Positions 39,842 to 50,163 of a stretch of DNA of 64,000 bases are shown in pieces. A program made the translations under genes and the position numbers. A model generated the notes under the pieces. That model did not search any database. It saw only the letters and a list, made by a program, of their open reading frames with translations, and had not been told where the DNA came from. The stretch's first letter is position 1, and each line of letters starts with the position of its first letter. This stretch comes from Ditibartonella apihabitans (GTDB lineage Bacteria; Pseudomonadota; Alphaproteobacteria; Rhizobiales; Rhizobiaceae), in contig NZ_CP015820.1 in the NCBI RefSeq assembly GCF_002007485.1, positions 1,426,001 through 1,490,000 on the forward strand. Direction: 5' to 3'.

Positions 39842-42100
39842 ATGAAACAACATCCCGACGTTAACCGGAAAAGTTCCCATCTCCCTACAAAGGATGATAT
39901 TCTCTCTTTCATTCGGGAAAACCCGAATTTGTCGGGAAAGCGGGAACTTGCCAAAGCTTTCAACCTCAAGGGCGATGCGCGAATTTGGCTAAAAGACCTT
40001 CTACGTGAACTCAAAGCCGAAGGCGTTGTTGCCAAACAGCGTAACAAATTAGTTCCCAAACACACTCTGCCGCCTGTTACGCTTATCGATATTAAAGGTC
40101 GCGATCGCGACGGCGGTTTTATTGCCTTTCCCAGCGATTGGGATGGCGAAGATGCGCCCATTGTCTCGCTCCATCCGGCAAAACACATGAAAGGACCTGC
40201 AATTGGCGTAGGGGATAGAGTTCTAGCCAAAATTTTTCGTAACAAAAGAAAAGATGGCCCCGCTTATACCGCGCGCGCAATCAAAAAAATCGATAAACAG
40301 GAACTCACGACAATGGGAGTTCTTCGTGATATTGGCAAAGGTAAATGGCGTTTGGAGCCGATTGACCGGAAAGCTTCCGAAATTGCTGTCGATTTGTCGC
40401 CGGATAGTGAGGCAAAATCCGGCGATCTCGTGGAGGTCGAAATCGGGCGGGACAAGCATTACGGTTTAAAGCGCGGAAAAGTAACAGCAATTCTCGGCAG
40501 TATTGATAGCGAAAAAGCTTTGTCAATGATTGCGATTATCTCGCATGATATCCCTTATGTTTTCCCTGAACGTGTACTTGCAGAGGCAGAAGCTGCCAAA
40601 CCCGCTACGATGGATAATCGTGAAGATTGGCGCGATCTTCCGCTCGTCACTATTGATCCGGAAGATGCAAAAGATCACGATGATGCGGTTTACGCCGAAA
40701 TGGATACTAGCGAGGACAATAAAGGTGGGTTTATTGTCGTAGTAGCGATTGCCGATGTCGGTTATTACGTCCGGCCCGATAGTGCACTTGATAAAGAAGC
40801 ACTGAAACGCGGCAATTCGGTTTATTTTCCCGATCGCGTTGTGCCAATGTTGCCGGAACGCATTTCCAACAATCTATGTTCTCTACGAGAAGGAGAAGAC
40901 CGTCCGGCTATCGCGGTGCGAATGATTTTTGATGATCAGGGGAAAAAACGAAACCATAGTTTTCACCGCGTCATGATGCGTTCTGCCGCAAAACTCTCTT
41001 ATGTGCAGACACAAAAAGCGATAGACGGAAAGCCGGATGAAAAGACGTCTCCGATAGTTGAAAATGTTTTAAAGCCTCTTTGGGCAGCCTATGATGCATT
41101 AAAAAAGGCGCGTGACAAACGACAGCCGCTGGAACTCGATCTTCCTGAACGGGAAATTATTCTTGACGAAAGCGGCCGCATCAAAGATGTCGTTGTCCCG
41201 CCGCGGCTTGATGCCCATAAGCTTATTGAAGAATTTATGATTCAAGCCAATGTCTCGGCCGCCGAAACTCTCAAATCTAAGCACCAGCCTCTGATTTATC
41301 GTATTCACGACCAGCCTTCGCTTGCAAAACAGGAAGGATTGCGCGAATTTTTGCATTCGCTTGGTTTATCGCTCTCTCGAAGCGCCGAACTGACACCCGA
41401 ACGCTTCAACAAAATCCTCGAGCGTGTAAAAGATACAGACCAGCAAGAGCTCGTCAATCAAGTGGTTTTGCGTACACAATCCCAGGCGGAATATGCTCCC
41501 GAAAACATAGGTCATTTCGGGCTCAATTTACGTAATTATGCACATTTTACGTCTCCCATTCGCCGTTATGCGGACCTGACTGTCCACCGTGCTCTCATTC
41601 GTTCATTGAAGTTCGGCAATGATGGTTTAACGGATGAAGAAGAAAAAAATCTTGATGAAATTGCTGTTGCAATTTCTCTCACCGAACGCCGTGCAATGGC
41701 CGCAGAACGAGAAACAATAGATCGCCTTGTTGCTCACTTTCTTGCCGATAAGATAGGAGCTGAATTTACAGGTCGTATCGCCGGTGTAACAAAATCCGGT
41801 TTATTCATATCGCTTGACCGCCTCGGGGCCGACGGCTTCACGCCCATTTCAACTCTGGCAACAGACTATTATATTTTTGATGAAGCCAGACACGCTTTGA
41901 TCGGCCAAAAGAGCCATAAAGGCTACCAATTGGGTGACAGCGTCCATGTGGGTCTTGTCGAAGCCCAGCCAATTGCCGGCGCGTTACGCTTCGAGATGTT
42001 GAGCTCTCCAAGACCCATGGCATTTTCGCCCGTATCTCATCATAAAGCCAAAACAGGTGCACGCCGTTTTAACCGTTCAGCACGAAAAAGCAGAGCGTAA
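39842..42100 (+). CDS. rnr: Ribonuclease R
   Basis: A processive 3'-5' exoribonuclease that can degrade structured RNA. The 752 residues have an N-terminal winged-helix region, cold-shock-like domains, the RNB catalytic core with acidic motif DPEDAKDHDDAV near residues 271-282, and RYADLTVHRALI. The S1 domain (GAEFTGRIAGVTKSGLFISLD) and a basic tail (KTGARRFNRSARKSRA) follow. It starts 30 bases after topA. Confidence 0.96.
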   Translation: MKQHPDVNRKSSHLPTKDDILSFIRENPNLSGKRELAKAFNLKGDARIWLKDLLRELKAEGVVAKQRNKLVPKHTLPPVTLIDIKGRDRDGGFIAFPSDWDGEDAPIVSLHPAKHMKGPAIGVGDRVLAKIFRNKRKDGPAYTARAIKKIDKQELTTMGVLRDIGKGKWRLEPIDRKASEIAVDLSPDSEAKSGDLVEVEIGRDKHYGLKRGKVTAILGSIDSEKALSMIAIISHDIPYVFPERVLAEAEAAKPATMDNREDWRDLPLVTIDPEDAKDHDDAVYAEMDTSEDNKGGFIVVVAIADVGYYVRPDSALDKEALKRGNSVYFPDRVVPMLPERISNNLCSLREGEDRPAIAVRMIFDDQGKKRNHSFHRVMMRSAAKLSYVQTQKAIDGKPDEKTSPIVENVLKPLWAAYDALKKARDKRQPLELDLPEREIILDESGRIKDVVVPPRLDAHKLIEEFMIQANVSAAETLKSKHQPLIYRIHDQPSLAKQEGLREFLHSLGLSLSRSAELTPERFNKILERVKDTDQQELVNQVVLRTQSQAEYAPENIGHFGLNLRNYAHFTSPIRRYADLTVHRALIRSLKFGNDGLTDEEEKNLDEIAVAISLTERRAMAAERETIDRLVAHFLADKIGAEFTGRIAGVTKSGLFISLDRLGADGFTPISTLATDYYIFDEARHALIGQKSHKGYQLGDSVHVGLVEAQPIAGALRFEMLSSPRPMAFSPVSHHKAKTGARRFNRSARKSRA

Positions 42101-42390
42101 ACCAATGAGGGGTTTGTTCAGTGATTTTCGGTTTTGTTAATGAACCGAAATTATCAAGTCAATTAACAAAGATTAGAGCGTGATCATTGCGGCAACAAAT
42201 AATTATCAAACATCCCGAAAATTGACTTGAACAAACAGAATAGGTAAATTTGACCGTAACTATAATTATGCAAAGAAACGCATAAAAAACAAAGAAGGAT
42301 TGATCAGCCTTATTCTAGCATCCCAAGCGATTTTAAAAGATAACGCTTTCCTTTTCCCGATTATTATAAGAGATAACCAGTTATTCTATC

Positions 42391-43563
42391 ATGCAGCCTG
42401 ATCATCCCTCACAGAATTTGAAGCCATGGCGCGCAATATTTGCCGCCACTGCAACGATTGGTGCAGTGGGTATGGCATTGGGGCTCGGGACCCAACTTAT
42501 TTCTATTCTCATGGCTGCCCGTGGTTTTTCCAGTAGCGTGATAGGTTACAGCGGAACTGTGGGCGGAATCGCAACAATTATTGCTGCCGTTTTTACAGCA
42601 CGAATTGCTAAAAAACTCGGTGTTGCACGTTCCATATTGACGATGATGTGCGTCGGATGTGCAAGCTTTTTAGGATTTTATTATTTCGAATCGATTTTTA
42701 TCTGGTTCGTTTTGCGCTTCACCTTACATTTTGCCATTACGGTGATGTTTATCCTTTCCGAATTTTGGGTAAACAGCTCGGCTCCTCCAGCTAAACGCGG
42801 CACGATTCTTGCGATATATGCGATTACACTCGGGCTAGGTTTTACTATTGGCCCTACCCTTCTTGCCCATGTAGGAAGTCAGGGGTTTACTCCATTCGGT
42901 ACGGCCTGTATTCTGATTGCTCTGGCAGCAATTCCAATTGTTATTGCCTGGAACTTAAGCCCGACATTCAAAGATAGCGACCACGTTGCTTTTATCCGCT
43001 ATATTTTTGCTGTGCCAAGTTCAACTATGGCCGTACTGGTTTACGGTGCAATACAAATGGGCGCATTGACGCTTATTACCCCCTTCAGTCTGAATCTCGG
43101 CTATAGCGAGGGTGAAGCTGCCAAATTCATGTCCATACTTGCGTTGGGAAATGTTCTCCTGCTTATTCCGATAGGTATTATAAGCGATTTTGTTACGGAC
43201 AGACGCTATCCTTTGATGGGCTGTGCAATCATCGGCTTGGTTGGCACTTTATTGATTCCCTGGATTGCAGAGGTCAAATGGCTGCTTATTCTTGATCTTT
43301 TTATTTTGGGGGGAGTTTCAGCTGGCCTCTATACAATAGGTCTGGCGCAACTTGGAGCACGGCTCAAGGGATTCGAACTTGCTGCAGCCAATTCAGCCTT
43401 TATTTTTTGCTATGGCATCGGAATGCTTGTCGGACCAACGGCAATCGGAAAAGCGATGGATCTGTTTCCGCCCTTCGGTTTTTCGAACACAATGGCCACA
43501 TTTTTCGGACTTTATATCATTTTAGTGGTCTCAAGAGTTGTGTTAAAGCTAATCCGCTCTTGA
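42391..43563 (+). CDS. MFS transporter
   Basis: A 390-residue, roughly 12-helix major-facilitator protein of the YcaD/sugar-efflux-like type. It opens with a glycine-rich helix ([24 protein letters not shown]), has the cytosolic loop [12 protein letters not shown] in place of the classic motif A, and a second-half loop [16 protein letters not shown]. The substrate is unknown. The upstream 290 bases carry no gene and the gene stands alone. Confidence 0.8.
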   Translation: MQPDHPSQNLKPWRAIFAATATIGAVGMALGLGTQLISILMAARGFSSSVIGYSGTVGGIATIIAAVFTARIAKKLGVARSILTMMCVGCASFLGFYYFESIFIWFVLRFTLHFAITVMFILSEFWVNSSAPPAKRGTILAIYAITLGLGFTIGPTLLAHVGSQGFTPFGTACILIALAAIPIVIAWNLSPTFKDSDHVAFIRYIFAVPSSTMAVLVYGAIQMGALTLITPFSLNLGYSEGEAAKFMSILALGNVLLLIPIGIISDFVTDRRYPLMGCAIIGLVGTLLIPWIAEVKWLLILDLFILGGVSAGLYTIGLAQLGARLKGFELAAANSAFIFCYGIGMLVGPTAIGKAMDLFPPFGFSNTMATFFGLYIILVVSRVVLKLIRS

Positions 43564-43667
43564 CTTTTTGTACAACATCCTTAGTGTCGCGGCAAAATCC
43601 ACGTGAACCGGAACGATATATCCGGTTTGAAGGTGGTCGTTTTATTTTCAGGAACAGGATCCTTATT

Positions 43668-43835
43668 ATGGCTAAAGCAGCATCCATTAAAATCAAGCTT
43701 TTGTCGACTGCAGATACCGGTTTTTTCTATGTTACAAAGAAAAATAGCCGCACAATGACAGAAAAAATGACAAAACGTAAATATGACCCGATTGCAAAAA
43801 AGCATGTCGAGTTCAAAGAAACAAAAATCAAGTAA
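43668..43835 (+). CDS. rpmG: 50S ribosomal protein L33
   Basis: A 55-residue L33: [20 protein letters not shown], then [14 protein letters not shown] and [16 protein letters not shown]. It lacks the zinc cysteines and so is the zinc-free form. The start is the ATG at 43668 after CAGGAACAGG; a longer reading through the upstream gene end is spurious. A strong terminator follows. Confidence 0.97.
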   Translation: MAKAASIKIKLLSTADTGFFYVTKKNSRTMTEKMTKRKYDPIAKKHVEFKETKIK

Positions 43836-43858
43836 TTGATTTTTTTCAATTGAAAGAG

Positions 43859-43887
43859 CCGCTTTTCCGCGGAAAAGCGGTTTTTTT
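43859..43887 (+). terminator. Rho-independent terminator of rpmG
   Basis: A perfect ten-base stem CCGCTTTTCC/GGAAAAGCGG (43859-43868, 43871-43880) with a two-base loop and a seven-T run. Confidence 0.92.
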
Positions 43888-44548
43888 ATTAGCTGATTTT
43901 TAATTATCAGGCTAAATTCCCTTCATTATTTTGGTAATTTTCGTCACCTTTTGTCGATTTGCCCTCACTTCTTATTAATATTTGAAGATTTGATTTTCCG
44001 CCTGATCAATGATGGCAATTGTGCACGTTCAAAACTCGCCCGCTGTTTCACCTACAGAACGCTTCAACTGCTTTCGTAAAATCCCGATTCTCTTTTGGAT
44101 TTAGTTGACTACAATTGAATGGACATCATTCCATAACATAATTTTTTTCAGAGCCCTTTTCACACGACAAAAGGCACAATTGTTTTGAAACTGTCGGAGC
44201 ACTATTGATATTATAATCAATATTTTATCCGGACATTATTGATCATCAATATTTTAAAGAGCTGAACTGTTTCTGCTTGTCCGCATGTATTTGCTTATCT
44301 TCAGGTGATGGCACAATTTGAACGGCCACTGTCGAGCCAAATTTACCGGAAGGCCCACTGATCTTGTCATCAAGACGGGAATTCACAAAACAATACCGAC
44401 AAGCCGACAACCACTGCCGCTCGATTAACACCGCTATAGTAGAATTTTTTGATGATGGCTCCCATCTGCAACTGCGCCTTCAGAAAACAAGTCCGGATCA
44501 CCTCTTTCATGAAATGATCGCCGAATGTTTTGTCTCGCTATTCCGGTT
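43888..44548. other. Gap between rpmG and the L,D-transpeptidase gene
   Basis: About 660 bases. Two similar palindromic sites (ATTGAT...ATCAAT at 44204-44221 and 44238-44250) lie in a short direct repeat. On the minus strand, an open stretch ending at 44246 (RLDDKISGPSGKFGSTVAVQ...) follows in a different frame from another open stretch starting near 44520 (MKEVIRTCFLKAQLQ...). This may be a decayed small gene, but I recognise no family. Confidence 0.35.
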
Positions 44549-46519
44549 TTACATATTTTGCTGTCTGACGGAATCGGTTTTTTCTGTTGCTCCGGCCATC
44601 AACGCGTCGCGACTATAAACATCATCATAATAGTTGATCCTACCGGTTTTAAGATCAGGCCAGGCGGTAAAATAAGTAAGATAGACCGGAACCGGCTGAC
44701 CGAGCGATACACTTCGCTCACCTTTTGCAAAATAAGGTTTCAGATCATCAACATTTTTACCCAGCACCGCTGCCGCCATTTCGCGAGGATATTCAAGCCG
44801 CACACAACCATGGCTGAGCGCGCGCATATCCCGTGAAAACGCCGCTTTGTTGGGGGTGTCATGCATATAGATATCATGTTTGTTGGGAAAAAGTATCTTG
44901 AGTTCACCCAAGGCATTTGTTTTCCCTGGCGTTTGGCGGATGCTTATTCCGCGGCCGTTTGAAGCAACCTTTTGCCAATTGACGGCAGACGCCGAAACCG
45001 GTTTTCCGGAACTGTCATAAAGCTGGTAATTATTGCGCTGGAGGTAACCCGAATCCTGCAGGATACGAGGCAACATTTCGTTTACAACAATTGAATTTGG
45101 AACACCCCAGGACGGATTGAAAGTAACAAGCCTTATCCGGTCATAGAAAAAATAAGTTTGTCTTTGTGGACTGCCCACAACAACCTTCATGTCGAGCCTG
45201 ATTTCATTATTCTCGACATATTGCGCTCTATATGCTGCCTGATTGATCAATACATAACGTGACCCAAAATCATGCGGAAGCCACCTGAGGCGCTCCATCG
45301 AATTGATGATTTTTTGTCGCTTCACATCAACATTATTATTTACCAATGTTCCGATAGTTGAAGGTCCGATAATACCATCGGTCGTTTTATTGACGAATTT
45401 TTGATAATCTTTGACAGCATCCACCAGTTGACCGTCATAAGTTTTCTCACCAGCGAGATTTTGCAATATCGTTTTGTGCTCACTGAGATAGCCTGATGGC
45501 GCCCGACTTAAAAGGAGTGCTGTAAATTTGGGCAAATTGTCATTCGTTTCGCTCGGTTTGATTACGGTTTGAACCGAAATTTTAATATTATCATTATGAC
45601 CAGCTTCGGGAAGCTCCGCCAAAGCTTTCTTCAACGTTATATAATAGTCGGAGTGTGGAAGATAGGATTGCAAAATGGCAATCGTATTATCGCCCTTTGC
45701 AATACGGTTTAACTCACCGGCAAAATCTATCTCTTTTCGTGGTAAATCATGAAAAGGAGACAAACGGTCGGCAATAATCCTGCCATTTGAAGCATCTTGA
45801 ATGTAACGTAAAATCCGGCTTGTCAGAGTAACATCAAAATTGGCAAGGGCACGCTGTCGTTCTTCACCGAATAGATTTTCATCCGGCATTTTCACCAGAT
45901 AATCTTGTGGTTCCAACCCGTCATCATCAAGATAGCTAAAAAAACGCAAAATATCTTTTGCTTTTGTAACAACTTCCCCGTCCTGCGACCATAAAAGTTT
46001 CGGGTTTTGTTCGTAATAGTGAATGACTATCTCGGCTATTGACTGTTCAGCCTCAGCATCAACAACGGACAAATCGGCTAAGCGAAAATCTGTCGTTGCT
46101 TGTTCTTCTTTTGAAGCGCTGCCTTCCAGTATAACATTATAGCGGGCAGATAATGGCAGGTTGAAGGGAGAAGATGATTTTACGGTCGAATTCGTCTCGA
46201 TAAGATCGATCGCCGGAAATTTGATTGGCACGAGACGTTCAGGCTTATAATCAAATGGCTTGGGACTAGCGATAGTTGCACGCTTGATTTGTTCGATATT
46301 CGGCTTCTTGATCGCTTTATTTTGCGACTTGTCAGACAATGAAGGGTCTTGCACCTTGAGCTGGTTGTTTCCGTCCACCGGTGCAGGCTTCGATTTTTTG
46401 CTGAACAATTCCATCAGATTGTTGATGGCGAAAGCTTGTTCCACGCAAAGAGGCGAAGCATAAAGTACAGAACCGGCGAAAAATGTAAAAACAAGGCGAG
46501 AGATTGGTTTTTTCAACAT
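44549..46519 (-). CDS. L,D-transpeptidase (YcbB/LdtD-like)
   Basis: A 656-residue exported enzyme that forms 3-3 crosslinks in peptidoglycan or attaches proteins to it. It has a signal peptide (MLKKPISRLVFTFFAGSVLYASPLCVEQAFA), a low-complexity linker, and a helical substrate domain. A peptidoglycan-binding repeat (VKDYQKFVNKTTDGIIGPSTIGTL) follows, then the YkuD catalytic domain with MHDTPNKAAF and SHGCVRLEYP near residue 570, where Cys is the nucleophile. This order fits the YcbB family of long L,D-transpeptidases. It stands alone between two gaps. Confidence 0.93.
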   Translation of the reverse strand: MLKKPISRLVFTFFAGSVLYASPLCVEQAFAINNLMELFSKKSKPAPVDGNNQLKVQDPSLSDKSQNKAIKKPNIEQIKRATIASPKPFDYKPERLVPIKFPAIDLIETNSTVKSSSPFNLPLSARYNVILEGSASKEEQATTDFRLADLSVVDAEAEQSIAEIVIHYYEQNPKLLWSQDGEVVTKAKDILRFFSYLDDDGLEPQDYLVKMPDENLFGEERQRALANFDVTLTSRILRYIQDASNGRIIADRLSPFHDLPRKEIDFAGELNRIAKGDNTIAILQSYLPHSDYYITLKKALAELPEAGHNDNIKISVQTVIKPSETNDNLPKFTALLLSRAPSGYLSEHKTILQNLAGEKTYDGQLVDAVKDYQKFVNKTTDGIIGPSTIGTLVNNNVDVKRQKIINSMERLRWLPHDFGSRYVLINQAAYRAQYVENNEIRLDMKVVVGSPQRQTYFFYDRIRLVTFNPSWGVPNSIVVNEMLPRILQDSGYLQRNNYQLYDSSGKPVSASAVNWQKVASNGRGISIRQTPGKTNALGELKILFPNKHDIYMHDTPNKAAFSRDMRALSHGCVRLEYPREMAAAVLGKNVDDLKPYFAKGERSVSLGQPVPVYLTYFTAWPDLKTGRINYYDDVYSRDALMAGATEKTDSVRQQNM

Positions 46520-47066
46520 TGTCCAGCTTTTCCGAGAAATTACAGCAACCTTTTACAAGATTTTCGTAACCAAGCTGTTAAACCTGAAATGCTCCCTGCT
46601 AATTGTTATTGCCTTCCGACAATTTTTTGATCCTCCTTAAAAGGCTGCAGGATTTCTATCGAGCTTCGCCTTTGTCACGACACGTCAAAAAAATGTCGCG
46701 AATTGAAGCAGCATATTGGATAAGAAATCACTTCTCCTCTCACGAAACCTTCCGGAATATTTCATTCCCTTGTCTCCGAATGCGTTAATCGTCGATTTTT
46801 TTCTAACCTTTCCAGTATGTTAGAGTAATTTTTATGCTTTTGCAGCGAGGTGGTCTTCAAACAGGAATAAAAGAAAACAAAAACTTGTTATGGCATTTCT
46901 GTCGACTTTGAAGAATGCATCCATTAAAATCTGTCGACAATTTAATGCTTCCTATCCTGCAGTCGAAATGTCCGAATGAAGCAATGCATTGGATCAAAAA
47001 GGCCATAGAGTGTTTTGTCAGGTGTTTATCACAATGTGATAGGAACGAGGACGCAGAGTTAAATCA
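46520..47066. other. Gap between the L,D-transpeptidase gene and mobA
   Basis: About 550 bases serving two divergent genes. No RNA gene or credible small frame is seen. Promoters for both neighbours should be here, but I cannot place them. Confidence 0.4.
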
Positions 47067-47678
47067 ATGAGAATTTTGGGTTTGATATTGGCTGGTGGTC
47101 ATTCCTCCCGAATGGGACAGGATAAAGCAGGTTTAAAATTTGGCGGGAAGACCCTTGCGGAAAATCAGCGTGAGATATTGGTAAAGCACCATTTTCCCGT
47201 CGCAATAAGCTCCAATACAAGTGTAAACACCGACATTGACATACCTGTTCTTCCCGACCCACCGGAGGTTAAATATGCCGGTCCGCTTGCGGGTATATAT
47301 GCCGGACTTCAATATGCTTCTACAAATAACTACCAATTTGTACTTACAATGCCGGTTGATTGCCCGATTATACCGGATGAATTTTTTGTTAAAATGACTT
47401 CGGCAATCGACACTACGACTTGTCTGAGGATTGCCTCCACACCATCGGGGTTGCAACCGACTTTTGCCCTGTGGACAACAAAGCTTCAATCCGACCTTCT
47501 CAATTTTTTGACAAGTTCCGAAAACAAAAGCATCCGCTCATTCGCTTTCGCTCACAATGTGTCTATAGTGCGGTTTGACAATGTTTATAGCGAAGGTGCA
47601 TTCTTTAACGTTAACACTCCTGAAGATTATCAATATCTGCAGGAAAATTTCAGGATAAAAGATGAAAAACAATCTTAA
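47067..47678 (+). CDS. mobA: Molybdenum cofactor guanylyltransferase
   Basis: Adds GMP to molybdopterin to make the bis-MGD cofactor. The 203 residues have the nucleotidyltransferase start LILAGGHSSRMGQDKAGLKFGGKTL, VLPDPPEVKYAGPLAGIYAGL, and TMPVDCPIIP with the metal-binding Asp. It overlaps mobB by 17 bases, so the two are co-translated. Confidence 0.95.
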   Translation: MRILGLILAGGHSSRMGQDKAGLKFGGKTLAENQREILVKHHFPVAISSNTSVNTDIDIPVLPDPPEVKYAGPLAGIYAGLQYASTNNYQFVLTMPVDCPIIPDEFFVKMTSAIDTTTCLRIASTPSGLQPTFALWTTKLQSDLLNFLTSSENKSIRSFAFAHNVSIVRFDNVYSEGAFFNVNTPEDYQYLQENFRIKDEKQS

Positions 47679-48189
47679 AGTTTTCGGTGTAACCGGCTGG
47701 AAAAACAATGGAAAAACCACCATGGTGGTGCGCCTTGTTGAAGAATTGACTTCACGCGGCTACAAAATTTCCACGGTTAAACACGCTCATCATGATTTTG
47801 ATATTGATCATGAAAATACAGATTCATGGCGTCATCGCAAATCCGGCGCTCAAGAGGTTGCGGTCGTATCATCGCGTCGTTTTGCACTTATCCACGAAAA
47901 CAAAACAGAAGAAGAAACGCCACTTTCTACCATTCTGGATCTTCTATCCCCCTGCGATCTTGTTATAGTCGAAGGATATAAACGTGATAAGCATGATAAG
48001 CTCGAAGTTCGCCGCAAAGGTGGCAAAATTGGCGAACCTCTCAATAAATCGGACCCGCATATTGTCGCTATTGCATCGGATGAGCCTGTAGCGGAAAAGC
48101 ATTTGCCTTATTTCAATATTGATGATGTAGCAGCAATTGCCGATTTTATTGTTAAACATATGAAACTGGAACAAAAGCAAGAGGCATAG
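47662..48189 (+). CDS. mobB: Molybdopterin-guanine dinucleotide biosynthesis protein B
   Basis: A 175-residue P-loop GTP-binding partner of MobA. It opens KVFGVTGWKNNGKTTMVVRLVEEL with Walker A GWKNNGKTT, followed by ISTVKHAHHDFDIDHENTDSWRH and DLVIVEGYKRDKHDKLEV. Its role is auxiliary to MobA. GST begins two bases after its stop. Confidence 0.94.
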   Translation: MKNNLKVFGVTGWKNNGKTTMVVRLVEELTSRGYKISTVKHAHHDFDIDHENTDSWRHRKSGAQEVAVVSSRRFALIHENKTEEETPLSTILDLLSPCDLVIVEGYKRDKHDKLEVRRKGGKIGEPLNKSDPHIVAIASDEPVAEKHLPYFNIDDVAAIADFIVKHMKLEQKQEA

Positions 48190-48190
48190 A

Positions 48191-48814
48191 ATGCTCGTAC
48201 TTTGGGGGCGCCCTACGTCTAGCAATGTAAAAAAAGTTCTTTGGACTCTCGAAGAAGTCGGGCTCGATTATCAATATATCAAAGCTGGCGGCGCATATGG
48301 TGGATTGGATACACCGGAGTTTTTAGCACTTAATCCGAATGGATTGGTTCCCACAATCAAGGATGACGACCTGGTTCTTTGGGAATCCAACACAATTGTG
48401 CGCTACCTTGCCGCCCGTTATGGCAAAGGGGTATTGTGGATTGAAGACTGCGGGAAACGTGCAGCTGCCGAAAAATGGATGGATTGGACAATGGGGACAT
48501 TGTTTACACCATTTGTAGATCTCTTGATGAATGTTGTTCGCCTTGCTCCCGAAAAGCGTGACTCCCGAAAAGTTGTCGAGGCTGTAGACAAGTTCGAAAA
48601 AGGACTTGCGATTATGGATGGCGAGCTGAAAAAGCAGCCTTTCCTTTCAGGAGAGAATTTGGGGATCGGTGACATCATCCCCGGCGTTTTTGTTTATTAT
48701 TATTATGAGATGGATTTGCCGCGTAAAAACAAGTTTGCCCATGTCGAATCCTGGTATCAAAAATTACAAACACGCCCCGGATATAAAAAACATGTCATGA
48801 TTCCAATCAGCTAA
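48191..48814 (+). CDS. Glutathione S-transferase family protein
   Basis: A 207-residue GST with a thioredoxin-fold N-domain (LVLWGRPTSSNVKKVLWTLEEVG, PNGLVPTIKDDDLVLWESNTIVRYLA), whose Ser/Thr near residue 9-11 could activate glutathione, and a helical C-domain with the LGIGDI N-capping motif. The substrate is unknown. It is tight behind mobB, but no functional link is known. Confidence 0.92.
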   Translation: MLVLWGRPTSSNVKKVLWTLEEVGLDYQYIKAGGAYGGLDTPEFLALNPNGLVPTIKDDDLVLWESNTIVRYLAARYGKGVLWIEDCGKRAAAEKWMDWTMGTLFTPFVDLLMNVVRLAPEKRDSRKVVEAVDKFEKGLAIMDGELKKQPFLSGENLGIGDIIPGVFVYYYYEMDLPRKNKFAHVESWYQKLQTRPGYKKHVMIPIS

Positions 48815-48867
48815 AGATTGAATCGCCTTGGTCGGTTCATCTTGCTGAGGACTTGAATAATAGACCT

Positions 48868-49404
48868 ATGATCCGCAGAAATATCAACCTATTGGATATT
48901 GTTGTGGCAGTGGTTGTTGTGGCCACGGCACTCTATCTCTATTTTTCGGGCGTCAAAAAGACTTCTGTCGATGAAGACCAGTCTTTCGCCCCCGAAGAAG
49001 TCAAAATCGTTCATGGCATTCCGCGGCTCTCGGACGGCGATTCGTTGCATCTCCAAGGCATAAAAGTCCGGCTTTTAGGGATTGATGCGCCCGAACTCCA
49101 CCAATCTTGTAATAAAGATGGTGCCTCTTACCCATGTGGTGAATTGGCCAAACAGCATCTTGAAAGCTTGATAAACGGAAATGAAATAAGTTGTACATCG
49201 ACGAAAACAGATAAATACGACCGCTTATTGGCTAAATGCTATTCGGGAGACCGTGAGCTCAATCGTGAAATGGTAAAAGATGGCTGGGCCGTTAGCTATT
49301 ACGACTATAAGCAAGAAGAAGCGGAGGCGCGAAAACAAAAGCTTGGTATCTGGTCAGGCACATTCGAATGGCCACACACATGGCGCCGTGCTCATCCACG
49401 CTGA
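48868..49404 (+). CDS. Membrane-anchored thermonuclease (SNase-like) protein
   Basis: A 178-residue protein with one N-terminal helix (LLDIVVAVVVVATALYLYF) that acts as an anchor or uncleaved signal, followed by a staphylococcal-nuclease domain. The domain has the catalytic pattern DGDSLHLQGIKVRLLGIDAPE, then TDKYDRLLAKCYSG, and DGWAVSYY near the end. Extra cysteines (SCNKDGASYPCGE) suggest an extracytoplasmic disulfide. The start is the ATG at 48868; an upstream TTG at 48853 abuts a GAGGA site, so a start there would have no spacing. Confidence 0.85.
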   Translation: MIRRNINLLDIVVAVVVVATALYLYFSGVKKTSVDEDQSFAPEEVKIVHGIPRLSDGDSLHLQGIKVRLLGIDAPELHQSCNKDGASYPCGELAKQHLESLINGNEISCTSTKTDKYDRLLAKCYSGDRELNREMVKDGWAVSYYDYKQEEAEARKQKLGIWSGTFEWPHTWRRAHPR

Positions 49405-50163
49405 TTTTAATTAACCGACACGTGTTTTTCTCAATCTTTACCGAGTTTGGCTTTGCCGGTTTTTCTTGATCTTCGTGTAAATATCGATCAGACAAATCCG
49501 CCCGTTTTATGGAAACTTTCCCTTCAAACAGAAAGTCTATTGGTCACACTAATCTCGCAAAGTTCGTTCTTGATTTTTAAAATATTTGGCGGCTCCTCCC
49601 GATTTTAGGCGTAGGCTTCCTATCTTCGTCGTTTTCCCTTAACTGCGCATGGTGTCGTTATTGTCTTGAATGAACGTAATTTTTGCACCCCGTGTGAATG
49701 ACATTTGTTTTAAAGAAAACCGCATACTGACTGTTACAATTCCGATTTATGATTTTCCGTTTCTAACAGATAGACGCTTTATTAAAGGTTCGTTTATTTG
49801 GACAAATAGTAGAATTGGGAAAAGCTTCTGCCATATCGACAATATTGCCTCTAACCTTTCTTGATAGACGAATGAACGAATTATATGTACCGCAATTCCG
49901 CATGCGCGTTTTCGCCCTCTAACATTTTCTTCCGGTAACTTAAGCCTTTCGTTTGTTAAAAAAATTCCCTCAAAATTTCATATCTTTTCATGGATTCAAG
50001 CTATTTCATCGGCGCTACCGGAAATGCCCCATGTCTTTTTCTGTAGAACAAAACGTAGAACGCTCATGCTTTTTCCTTGCGCTTGAAAACTTCAATGAAG
50101 TTCTTTCAAACCACACATCTAATAGACCGTTGCAGGACTATTTGGACCGGATATATTGGTTTC
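49405..50163 (+). other. Long gap without recognised genes
   Basis: About 760 AT-rich bases after the nuclease gene. Several short open frames exist, but none has a ribosome-binding site plus protein-like composition. No tRNA, riboswitch or clear terminator is visible. The promoter of the next gene should be near the right end. Confidence 0.4.

Noticed and set aside
39550..40245. Long open frame antisense to the topA tail and rnr start
   Set aside because: It arises from the repetitive lysine-rich tail of topA read backwards (Phe/Val-rich).
43407..43667. In-frame extension of rpmG upstream
   Set aside because: It overlaps the end of the MFS gene; L33 starts at MAKAASIK with its own ribosome site.
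49670..49864. 64-codon open frame in the gap before the glycosylase gene
   Set aside because: No ribosome-binding site and no protein-like pattern; probably chance in AT-rich DNA.
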